DNA of 21,759 nt from a virus: positions 1 to 21,759 of IMG/VR virus record IMGVR_UViG_3300025889_001085. One strand, written 5' to 3'. Under the pieces are notes generated by a model that worked only from the letters and a program-made list of their open reading frames with translations, ran no database searches and was not told the origin of the DNA. Below are positions 15,703 through 21,316 of this stretch, piece by piece (within the stretch, counting starts at the first letter, position 1; each line of letters begins with the position of its first letter). A program made the position numbers and the translations under genes.

Positions 15703-17252
15703 TACTTCTTGCCCTTTTTCTTTGGCATGAGCGGCTTATTCATGTCGGGCATACCATATTTGGCTTCAAACTCCAACATGGCGTCCAGCAATCCACGGTC
15801 TTTTCTTAGCTCTTGGAACGCTTTGACACGGTCAACAATTTCTGGCGTTACCAGTTGAGACACGCCCTCTTTTCTACGGGTAAGCGCGGCCAACAGTGAT
15901 GACCTGTTAAACGCATTATCTTTCTTACCCTCTGCGGCAAAAGTATGACGCATATTTTCAATGGCGTCTTTCATGAAAACTTCTGCTGGCATATTACCAG
16001 CCGTTCCCAAGTAAGTTCCAGAGAAATCTGTGTCGTATGTTCGGTTGTTCGATTTACTCAGTGTTACTGGGTCTGTGCCATGCGTAATCACCGTGTTCAT
16101 TCCAAAACCAGACGGCAGTCCAATTAAATCTGGGTCGGAAATGGCGTTGTAAAGGTCAGCCTTGTTGTAACCAAAAAACTGTTCGTTTGGTTTTTGACGC
16201 ATGATTGCCATCAGCGCCTTACGATAATCGCCGCCAGTTGGTCCTTGTAATTGAGCCTGACCAAGCGGGGTGGCAATTCCAGCAAAAGGTGGCTTTTTCT
16301 CCAACAACGCAGACCTTGCCATTGCGTCGTCAATCTCAGCCGCCTTTGCTTTTGTCAGCTTTGGCAGAATAAAGCTGTCCATCAAAACATCAAGCGGCTG
16401 TACAGAAAAGTCTTCACCAAACTGACCCATTGTCATTGCTGTTTGGTCTACCTCACCAGTACCGCCCGCCTTTAAATTCTCTTTTCGAGCCTCGCCAACG
16501 CGACCAGCAATTCTATTAGATATTCCAAAATTTGATGACCCGCCAATGTTCTTCTTAATATGCTCAAGGTCGCGCGCGAACATTTGACCGCCATGCGTAA
16601 TGGCATCGCCTTTTATTGGCTCATCAGATACAGACACAATTTGGCGATTGCGGCTTGAAGCGTCCCAAGGCATCAACAACAAACTTGAACCTTGGCGATC
16701 TTCAATGTTTAAGTCTTTTTTGGGTGCAATACCGCCAATGTCTTTTGTAACGTATCGGGTTCCAGCGCGATGCCCGCGTTTTGCTGTGTTTTCGTAAATG
16801 GCTGGTGCAAGACCGCTGGCGCTCAGATAGTCTTCCAGCTTATTGCCAATATATGGTGCGGCTTCTCTTGCAATAGCAGAACCAGTGCGACCAATGCCAC
16901 CAGCAACAGCCATTGGGTCTATGCCTCCAGACGTCATTTCAGCGCCAAGCCGAACATCTCGTAAGGTCGGGTCGCTAGAGACGGGCGGTCTGATTCCCGC
17001 GTCAACCGCATTTCTTTTTAACCAATCGCTACCGCCAGCAGTTTCTCCAATATTGAAGCCCAAGGCTTTCATCAAGCCAGAACTTAAATCAACGGGAGCG
17101 CCCGCCGCATCATAGGCCAAATCGCCTACGCCAGCCAAAATTGCATTCAGAACATCAATATTTGACGGCTTTCGACGCTTGTCTTTAGCAGGGGTCGGCG
17201 CGAACGCCGCCGCTTCAGGGTCACCTAAAAGGTCAAATAATGTTTGCGCCAT
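15702..17252 (-). CDS. Large polyvalent-protein-like protein, unknown role
   Basis: 516 residues. Residues 30-135 are Gly/Ala-rich (GVGDLAYDAAGAPVDLSSGL, MAVAGGIGRTGSAI). From about 185 on there is a domain with the pattern ITHGGQMFARD (218-228), FGISNRI (242-248), MGQFGEDFS (275-283), FAGI (323-326), YRKALMAIM (343-351), YNAISDPDL (368-376) and RTYDTDFSGTYLG (404-416). I recall a similar pattern as one domain of very large phage and mobile-element polyvalent proteins, where it is an associated domain of unknown function. The end is basic (PKKKGKK). Here it stands alone with the ART-like protein as partner. It is the first gene after the strong terminator. ATG at 17252 has only a weak Shine-Dalgarno, so leaderless-like or coupled translation is possible. 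Confidence 0.83.
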   Translation of the reverse strand: MAQTLFDLLGDPEAAAFAPTPAKDKRRKPSNIDVLNAILAGVGDLAYDAAGAPVDLSSGLMKALGFNIGETAGGSDWLKRNAVDAGIRPPVSSDPTLRDVRLGAEMTSGGIDPMAVAGGIGRTGSAIAREAAPYIGNKLEDYLSASGLAPAIYENTAKRGHRAGTRYVTKDIGGIAPKKDLNIEDRQGSSLLLMPWDASSRNRQIVSVSDEPIKGDAITHGGQMFARDLEHIKKNIGGSSNFGISNRIAGRVGEARKENLKAGGTGEVDQTAMTMGQFGEDFSVQPLDVLMDSFILPKLTKAKAAEIDDAMARSALLEKKPPFAGIATPLGQAQLQGPTGGDYRKALMAIMRQKPNEQFFGYNKADLYNAISDPDLIGLPSGFGMNTVITHGTDPVTLSKSNNRTYDTDFSGTYLGTAGNMPAEVFMKDAIENMRHTFAAEGKKDNAFNRSSLLAALTRRKEGVSQLVTPEIVDRVKAFQELRKDRGLLDAMLEFEAKYGMPDMNKPLMPKKKGKK

Positions 17253-17253
17253 A

Positions 17254-17268
17254 GTAAAACCATTTTAC
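17254..17268 (-). promoter_or_regulatory. Palindrome and TAAAAT box before the 516-aa gene
   Basis: GTAAAA and TTTTAC flank a CCA centre at 17254-17268, a perfect 6-base inverted repeat ending one base before the ATG. On the minus strand it contains TAAAAT (17267-17262), one mismatch from TATAAT, with TTGCAG 16 bases upstream. It could be a promoter with an operator, or an initiation-region hairpin. Both are weak readings. Confidence 0.3.
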
Positions 17269-17269
17269 C

Positions 17270-17299
17270 AAAAAAAACGCCCACTGCAATAGTGAGCGT
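17270..17299 (-). terminator. Rho-independent terminator after ninG
   Basis: On the minus strand ACGCTCACT (17299-17291) pairs with AGTGGGCGT (17285-17277) across a 5-base loop ATTGC, with one U-G wobble, and is followed by an uninterrupted run of T to 17270. It follows the ninG stop by about 30 bases and should end the early/middle transcript. A second small hairpin (GTTGGA/TCCAAC, 17302-17316) precedes it. Confidence 0.9.
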
Positions 17300-17329
17300 A
17301 AGTTGGAGAATCCAACAGGAGAACTGGCT

Positions 17330-17872
17330 TCAGTCTACGCGCTCTTTTGCTAAACGTCTAGCCTCTGCCCGATAATGTCTTGCGATTTCTTCCAGCGCCT
17401 CTTTTGTGTACTTTCGTAGCACGTTGTCGTTTTCGATTTGCTCAAGCCTTTCCAGTCCGATTCGCTCCAGCAACCGCTTGCGGTACTCGACCGCATTTCC
17501 TGACAGGTGTCGGTTACATTTTTTGCATTGGGCCCAACAGTTTAATTCGCAAAACCTCATGTGTGGCGCCGAGCCAACCGAGCGAAAGTGACCTGCGTCG
17601 AACGTGTTTGGTTCGTTACCGAGCGGCGTATCGCATGAGATACAGTTCTTACCCCGATCTCGCTCTCTAATGTAAGCGTTGAATGCTGTCTGGGCTTTCT
17701 TGACCAACTGGGGCTTCGTCTGGAGCGCATCCAGTTTCAGCTTGGTCTCTTTCTTGTCTTTTTTTTCGACGACCTTACGCGCAACTTTCATTGCGCAGGC
17801 AGGACCACACACACTCTGCATGGGGCGCACTGGGGTAAATGGTGTCTTGCACTCTTTGCACTTTTTAGTCAA
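17330..17872 (-). CDS. ninG: NinG/Rap-like recombination protein
   Basis: Homologue of lambda NinG (Rap), a structure-specific nuclease that helps resolve recombination intermediates. 180 residues against about 200 in lambda. The N-terminal zinc finger has Cys5, Cys8, Cys22 and Cys26. After a basic coiled stretch (31-60), the HNH-like core reads CISCDTPLG (77-85), FDAGHFRSVGSAPHMRF (91-107) and NCWAQCKKCN (111-120), with Cys112, Cys116 and Cys119 as likely zinc ligands and His95 catalytic. A helical Arg/Lys/Glu tail follows. The start is TTG at 17872, overlapping the ninB stop by 8 bases, with GGGGTGG just upstream; the next ATG would cut off the first CxxC. It sits directly after ninB as in lambda-type nin regions. 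Confidence 0.92.
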   Translation of the reverse strand: MTKKCKECKTPFTPVRPMQSVCGPACAMKVARKVVEKKDKKETKLKLDALQTKPQLVKKAQTAFNAYIRERDRGKNCISCDTPLGNEPNTFDAGHFRSVGSAPHMRFCELNCWAQCKKCNRHLSGNAVEYRKRLLERIGLERLEQIENDNVLRKYTKEALEEIARHYRAEARRLAKERVD

Positions 17873-18269
17873 TTTCCACCCCGTTATTCGCGCACCACGC
17901 TTCCAGCCACGTAACGAACTCAGATGCCTGCTCTTTGGTAAAGCGACGGGTCTGTAAGCCCAACTGCACTACGCCAGTGCCGTCGAGGTTGGGGACTACC
18001 TGACCAGACTGCTGGTTGGTCTCCCGCAGGTAGGCATCGACAAGGATTCGCTTCCAGTCCTCTTCGTTGTACGTACAGTTTAGATGGCGACACCGTGTAG
18101 CGACCTTGCCGATTAGCTTATGGTACAACTTTTCCTGCTGTCTTGTCTTGCTTTCACGCTGGATTGTTACCTCCAGCACTATGCCCGATTCCAGCGCTGG
18201 CTTGGCTTTGTCCCACGCCGCCCTGATCTGCTGGATGCCCGTCATTGGGTCTCGCATTGTAAATTTCAT
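17865..18269 (-). CDS. ninB: NinB/Orf-family recombination mediator
   Basis: Homologue of lambda NinB (Orf), a ssDNA- and SSB-binding recombination mediator that can replace host RecFOR. 134 residues, close to lambda's 146. Motifs: MRDPMTGIQQIRAAWDKAKP, LEVTIQRESKTRQQEKLYHK (about 32-51), NEEDWKRILVDAYLRE (about 69-84), and VVPNLDGTGVVQLGLQTRRF with a closing WLEAWCANNGVEID. The start ATG at 18269 has a strong GGGGAGG just upstream, which favours it over the in-frame ATG four codons later. The 5' third is overlapped by the 135-aa gene in another frame. It forms a unit with ninG, 8 bases of overlap at the 3' end. Confidence 0.9.
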   Translation of the reverse strand: MKFTMRDPMTGIQQIRAAWDKAKPALESGIVLEVTIQRESKTRQQEKLYHKLIGKVATRCRHLNCTYNEEDWKRILVDAYLRETNQQSGQVVPNLDGTGVVQLGLQTRRFTKEQASEFVTWLEAWCANNGVEID

Positions 18270-18561
18270 AGTCCTCCCCTTTTAATTTTGTCATGTATGA
18301 CCGAATGGTCTCGCAGTAAGATTGCCCGTGTTTTTTTGCCATGCTTTGCAATACGCCTTTGAGCCACTGATTGCGGTCACGTGGGTCGCGCCAGAGCCAT
18401 GAATGGTACAACTCACGTGCCACAGCCATATCGTTGATCGGCTTGGCTTGCGCTTTCAGCTTTTCAAAATGCGCGTACTGAGCCTCAGTAAATGGACTCT
18501 TCCAAATCTCCCGTTGCTTTGAGGGCTTGAATAATGACGTGGGTCGGGTAGTTAGCTCCAT
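18154..18561 (-). CDS. 135-aa phage protein overlapping neighbours
   Basis: Residues 1-100 look like a real folded protein: MELTTRPTSLFKPSKQREIW, SPFTEAQYAHFEKLKAQAKP, then ARELYHSWLWRDPRDRNQWL and GVLQSMAKKHGQSYCETIRS. The latter parts are helical and rich in aromatic residues. I have a vague recall of similar proteins in phages next to ninB. The last 35 residues (ARPNDGHPADQGGVGQSQAS and so on) are Gly/Gln-rich and lie in the frame overlapping ninB, so they may be unconstrained read-on. The ATG at 18561 has AGGG 6 bases upstream; a GTG three bases earlier is an alternative. Overlap with the 39-aa gene is 77 bases and with ninB 116 bases, unusually deep. A DNA-metabolism role is suggested only by position. 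Confidence 0.78.
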   Translation of the reverse strand: MELTTRPTSLFKPSKQREIWKSPFTEAQYAHFEKLKAQAKPINDMAVARELYHSWLWRDPRDRNQWLKGVLQSMAKKHGQSYCETIRSYMTKLKGEDYEIYNARPNDGHPADQGGVGQSQASAGIGHSAGGNNPA

Positions 18562-18604
18562 CACGAACCCTGTCCAGAATCTTTTTGGCCATCGCGTAGC
18601 TCAT
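18485..18604 (-). CDS. 39-aa phage microprotein
   Basis: ATG at 18604 to TGA at 18485 encodes MSYAMAKKILDRVRDGANYP followed by THVIIQALKATGDLEESIY. I recall this pattern, an Ala/Lys helix followed by a turn and a second helix ending in TGDL, as a repeatedly seen small protein in phage early regions; no function is known to me. Its start overlaps the upstream membrane ORF stop by one base (TGATG), and the following 135-aa gene begins inside it. The intact start/stop junction and the family pattern make it more likely real than chance. Confidence 0.75.
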   Translation of the reverse strand: MSYAMAKKILDRVRDGANYPTHVIIQALKATGDLEESIY

Positions 18605-18729
18605 CAAATTGCTCCCAGTAACAGCCCGTAAACAAACCCCAGACAAGCGCTAAAAGCACAGGCGCAAGATACAACAACCACAGCATCTTCCCAATCAACA
18701 TCGCTTGGCTCCAAAAAATAATCTTTCAC
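18604..18729 (-). CDS. Small membrane protein, start uncertain
   Basis: The C-terminal part of this frame is a clear single transmembrane helix: AVVVVSCACAFSACLGFVYG followed by LLLGAI at the very end, preceded by an acidic segment (EPSDVDWED). The frame is open further upstream to 18852, but that part runs over the 56-aa gene in another frame. I placed the start at GTG 18729-18727, one base after the 56-aa stop (TGAAGTG), giving about 41 residues with the N-terminus probably cytoplasmic. No good Shine-Dalgarno supports it; coupling is assumed. A TTG at 18714 and ATGs upstream (for example 18783) are alternatives. Role unknown. Confidence 0.45.
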   Translation of the reverse strand: MKDYFLEPSDVDWEDAVVVVSCACAFSACLGFVYGLLLGAI

Positions 18730-18730
18730 T

Positions 18731-18901
18731 TCAGTCGGAATCGCTGGGTAGGGTTTTATTTTCCTCACCCTTTTCGCCCACATCATTGTCATGTTGGTCA
18801 TCCCCATTTGCAGGTTTACGTTTTCCAAAAATTGCATCCCAGTTATTCTCAAACGATTGACGGTCTACGTCAAACGGTCGTGGTGCTGAACCCTTGCTCA
18901 T
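18731..18901 (-). CDS. 56-aa phage microprotein
   Basis: ATG at 18901 to TGA at 18731 encodes MSKGSAPRPFDVDRQSFENN, then WDAIFGKRKP and an acidic Asp/Glu/Asn-rich tail. The opening (MSKGS.PRPF.Vd...F..NWd.IFGKk) is a conserved signature I recall from short proteins of many lambdoid and podovirus early regions; the function is unknown to me. The start overlaps the 83-aa gene's stop by four bases (ATGA), so translation is coupled. The tail looks disordered. Confidence 0.85.
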   Translation of the reverse strand: MSKGSAPRPFDVDRQSFENNWDAIFGKRKPANGDDQHDNDVGEKGEENKTLPSDSD

Positions 18902-19149
18902 TCAAACAATCCCTCCTGCTTGTTGCTTGGCTTCCATTCGATGTCTGCAAGCCTGTATTGACCAGAAAACTTTGATTGCAGATAGGGTCCAGTCGGACGC
19001 AAGGCAACCAACTCATCGGGTGTGAGTTCCATTTGCTCGCCATTGTGTTTGATGCACATACCGCCCTCTGTAATACCCTTTTCGATCTCATAGTCTCGCA
19101 CAGACACAAATCGACCTTTCCACAACTTAGTGACTTTTTTTACAATCAT
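18898..19149 (-). CDS. 83-aa phage protein, unknown
   Basis: Not recognised. The N-terminal MIVKKVTKLWKGRFVSVRDY is a likely beta pair with a conserved look. The middle has MELTPDELVALRPTGPYLQS, and the C-terminus YRLADIEWKPSNKQEGLFE. Polar, with no membrane segment and no cysteine pair (one Cys at about 32). GGG-rich bases (AAGGGGGCTGAA) lie a few bases before the ATG as a possible ribosome site. It stands 11 bases after the 113-aa gene and overlaps the 56-aa gene by ATGA. A small early-region accessory role is presumed from place only. Confidence 0.78.
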   Translation of the reverse strand: MIVKKVTKLWKGRFVSVRDYEIEKGITEGGMCIKHNGEQMELTPDELVALRPTGPYLQSKFSGQYRLADIEWKPSNKQEGLFE

Positions 19150-19160
19150 TTCAGCCCCCT

Positions 19161-19502
19161 TTACACAGTGATGTGAGATTTCTCCAACAATCGCGCCCTC
19201 TTTTCGTGGTACTTGCGCTTGCGGTCTTCTGGCGTCCTCTTTGACTTTGGTTTGTCAAATCCATCCCCACCCGAATAAATCGGCGTCTGGTCGCGTCCAA
19301 TAGTGTCCTTTTTCCAGCCGACGATATGGATACACCGCATTTCATGCAGGGTTCTTAGCCAGAGCCACGACGTTCGCATGGACACTTCAAGAGCGTCTGC
19401 CAACTGATGAGCATCCACTTCCCTGCCCAAATCAAACATTTTCCACGTTTTCGAAAATAGGTAGGCATCTATGCGCTTCGCTGGGTTTTTCCCGCCCCTC
19501 AT
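19161..19502 (-). CDS. Putative winged-helix DNA-binding protein, 113 aa
   Basis: Residues about 8-65 look like a winged helix: a first helix RIDAYLFSKTWKMFDLGR, a helix-turn-helix DAHQLADALEVSMRTSWLWL (30-49) with a recognition helix TSWLWLRTLHEM, then strands CIHIVGWKKD and IYSGGDGFDK. The C-terminal 35 residues are highly basic and helical (KRTPEDRKRKYHEKRARLLE) and could add DNA contact. Proteins with this form in phage early regions are often regulators or replication accessories, but the exact family is unknown to me. The start overlaps the upstream gene's stop by ATGA, so translation is coupled. Confidence 0.82.
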   Translation of the reverse strand: MRGGKNPAKRIDAYLFSKTWKMFDLGREVDAHQLADALEVSMRTSWLWLRTLHEMRCIHIVGWKKDTIGRDQTPIYSGGDGFDKPKSKRTPEDRKRKYHEKRARLLEKSHITV

Positions 19503-19963
19503 GCAATCACCGTCGCTTTCTGCGCTCGAATGGTTTTATCAATAACGTCCAGCGCTTTGTCGAGCATCCCGATGGTCGTGGCCTCCATCTGGGCGTCGTG
19601 GACCTCGTAGCCCAGCTTTATAGCTGACAGTTCAGAACCGCGGCAAATGAACCTATCGTTTATGTCAAAAGAGCGCTTACAAACGTCATAGAGGGCGCTA
19701 GAAGCGTCTAAAACGATTTGATGGTACTCCGACCCTACCCCAAGCTCACAAAGCGCCTCAGCGACGTTTATGACGCCAATGACAATGTCGATCTCTTTTT
19801 TGTTGGCAGTACCCTTGGCCAGTGAATCGAGCGCACTCATGTTCTTGAGGTGCATGGTGACGTAAGCCGACTCTTTGGCTGAGACCTTGGTCATCCCTGT
19901 GACGACCCAGTTCATGGTGTCGAGGCGCACGCCTTTTGGTTTGTATTTTGATTTCTTACGCAT
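19499..19963 (-). CDS. Conserved phage protein, 154 aa
   Basis: The chosen ATG at 19963 gives MRKKSKYKPKGVRLDTMNWV as the start, preceded by AGGGGTGAAG; the frame is open 16 codons further upstream, but that part overlaps the 70-aa gene and has no such site. The basic start, the middle NMSALDSLAKGTANKKEIDI and INVAEALCELGVGSEY, and an end with GYEVHDAQMEATTIGMLDKA form a pattern I recall from conserved hypothetical proteins in proteobacterial phages. It is probably all-helical. No catalytic residues stand out. It overlaps the 70-aa gene by 8 bases and the winged-helix gene by 4. Confidence 0.85.
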   Translation of the reverse strand: MRKKSKYKPKGVRLDTMNWVVTGMTKVSAKESAYVTMHLKNMSALDSLAKGTANKKEIDIVIGVINVAEALCELGVGSEYHQIVLDASSALYDVCKRSFDINDRFICRGSELSAIKLGYEVHDAQMEATTIGMLDKALDVIDKTIRAQKATVIA

Positions 19964-20168
19964 CTTCACCCCTGAACATTTCAATAAAGTCTTCTTTTGT
20001 AATGTCTGCAACCTCTAAGGTGTTGTCTGCAATAAAGATTGTTGCCCACAAAAGAGCCTGTTTTTGTTCTTCGCTCAAGTCTTTAGTCTCAAAGTACCGT
20101 TTGATGCTGTCTTTTAGATGTAAAGCCAAAGCCGCTGACTCAATAAATAATTTATCTTCGTTTGACAT
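19956..20168 (-). CDS. 70-aa acidic phage protein, unknown
   Basis: Small acidic, mainly helical protein: an N-terminal MSNEDKLFIESAALALHLKD, a middle YFETKDLSEEQKQALLWATI and a terminal DITKEDFIEMFRGEDA. No motif was recognised. GAGGG lies about 8 bases before the ATG, overlapping the end of the replication gene, which stops two bases earlier. Acidic proteins of this size in phage early regions are sometimes host-factor inhibitors or DNA mimics, but nothing in this sequence shows that. Confidence 0.78.
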   Translation of the reverse strand: MSNEDKLFIESAALALHLKDSIKRYFETKDLSEEQKQALLWATIFIADNTLEVADITKEDFIEMFRGEDA

Positions 20169-20170
20169 TT

Positions 20171-20977
20171 TCAGACCCTCTTGAGAGTTGCGTCGATCAT
20201 CTGCTTGATGTGCGCTGGCATTGGGACGGCTTTTTTCCTGTCCTCCATGATCTGCTTGAGCGCGGCATCTTGGTTTGGTGGCGGCGGCGTGGTCATCCGC
20301 GCCACGTCAGCGGCTTGTTGGGCAAACGTTGGCTTGCCACGTAACTTAGCCCAGTCCTCCCTGATGGCTTCCATCAACGCCAAATCCCAGTTGACGTACC
20401 TGTAACCATTCATCTCAGCTTTACGCCTGAAAGCATCCAAATGATCTTCCAGACGGTCAAAGTTGTTTTGCGTTGCCCAATCCCGAACCTTGTCGCTGAT
20501 CCCAAAGTCATCAGGCATTGAAATCTTTTGCTTGCGCTTCGCGGGCTTGTCCCGCGATATATCGGTTTCTGTTTTAGTTTCGGTTACGGTTAAAGGTACA
20601 TCTGTATGCAGATGCTGTACAACTGTATGTACCTGTACGCCCTTGTCTGTTGTTGTCGGATACTTGCTTTCTTTTGCGCGGGGTACGTTGTCCCACTTCT
20701 GCATTTGCAGATATGGCTTGCCGTCCACGGTGTACACGCTGACCAATCCATGTTTTGACAGATCGTTCAGCAGTGTTTCGATGTGCTTTTGTGTAACCGA
20801 TTCTTTGATCGGGAAACACGCCGCTTTGAGCATGGCTGGTCGAGCGTCGTAGCGACCAAAGTCGTCCACGGTAACCAGCAATCGGTAGTACAAGACCTCT
20901 GCGGCTGATGACAGGCGGTCAATGGTTTCGCTGTCGCGAATACCAGCTTTTAAGTATCGTGTTGGCATATTTTGCAC
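20171..20977 (-). CDS. Replication initiation protein, DnaT/O-like
   Basis: Probable phage replication initiator or helicase loader, 268 residues. Residues 1-100 form a winged-helix-like domain (RYLKAGIRDSETIDRLSSAA, then YYRLLVTVDDFGRYDARPAM and LLNDLSKHGLVSVY with the YLQMQKWD wing), similar to N-terminal domains of phage O-like and DnaT-like proteins. A polar, Lys/Thr-rich linker follows at about 105-150. Residues 155-215 (FGISDKVRDWATQNNFDRLE, MNGYRYVNWDLALMEAIRED, W) are the C-terminal part seen in such proteins, thought to bind DnaB-type helicase. The last 50 residues are Pro/Lys-rich. The start ATG at 20977 has AAAAGG 8 bases upstream. It is the first gene after the spacer with a candidate promoter; an origin was not recognised. 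Confidence 0.87.
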   Translation of the reverse strand: MQNMPTRYLKAGIRDSETIDRLSSAAEVLYYRLLVTVDDFGRYDARPAMLKAACFPIKESVTQKHIETLLNDLSKHGLVSVYTVDGKPYLQMQKWDNVPRAKESKYPTTTDKGVQVHTVVQHLHTDVPLTVTETKTETDISRDKPAKRKQKISMPDDFGISDKVRDWATQNNFDRLEDHLDAFRRKAEMNGYRYVNWDLALMEAIREDWAKLRGKPTFAQQAADVARMTTPPPPNQDAALKQIMEDRKKAVPMPAHIKQMIDATLKRV

Positions 20978-21112
20978 CTTTTAAGCGCCCCAAGAAAAAG
21001 AAACGACGGCAGAAGAGGGGCAACTTCGTTCGCTCGGGTAATTAGTCCGAACTAGCCGTGTCTCGATAAATCATAACACCGTTCACAGAAAAAGTTGGGA
21101 AGAATTGTTTTT
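20978..21112 (-). promoter_or_regulatory. 135-base spacer: candidate extended -10 promoter and leader
   Basis: On the minus strand TGTTATGAT at 21078-21070 is an extended -10 (TGN followed by TATGAT). No good -35 precedes it, as is common for extended -10 promoters. A start near 21063 would leave a leader of about 85 bases before the replication gene. The leader contains a small hairpin, TAGT/ACTA closing TCGG. No T-tailed terminator is present behind the DUF3310 gene, so read-through from upstream is also possible. Confidence 0.4.
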
Positions 21113-21316
21113 TTATTTCTTCCTGCGCTGGATTTCACGGTTGATGTACCACACCGCTTTCTCCAAGTCTTCGATGGCGTCGTGCTTCAGGTCGGCACGC
21201 CAGATGTACTTGATCGCGTTACCAAGGCAGAAGTTCATGTGTTCTGTCACCTCGATGCACTCAATGTGGCTGGGGTGTGACAGGTAGTGGTTGGGGTGAT
21301 TTACTGGGTCGTTCAT
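21113..21316 (-). CDS. DUF3310 family protein (T7 gp1.7-like)
   Basis: 67 residues from ATG at 21316. The pattern MNDPVNHPNHYLSHPSHIEC, then NFCLGNAIKYIWRADLK and AIEDLEKAVWYINREIQRR is the DUF3310 signature. The T7 gp1.7 nucleotide kinase belongs, as far as I recall, to the same family, with a conserved N-terminal P..P.HY and a NaIKYiwR helix. A role in nucleotide metabolism is therefore possible but not shown here; many DUF3310 proteins are uncharacterised. I chose the ATG because it overlaps the stop of the Mom-like gene as ATGA; a TTG at 21331 would add five residues and lacks a ribosome site. It is the last gene before the promoter-bearing spacer. Confidence 0.9.
   Translation of the reverse strand: MNDPVNHPNHYLSHPSHIECIEVTEHMNFCLGNAIKYIWRADLKHDAIEDLEKAVWYINREIQRRKK

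Noticed and set aside
18604-18852. Full 82-aa version of the small membrane ORF
   Set aside because: The first 40 residues are read in a second frame over the well-supported 56-aa gene, with no ribosome site; a start near 18729 is preferred, though not proven.
19499-20011. Longer 170-aa version of the conserved 154-aa gene
   Set aside because: The extra 16 residues overlap the 70-aa gene and lack a ribosome site, whereas the ATG at 19963 has AGGGGTG upstream and opens the recalled family start.
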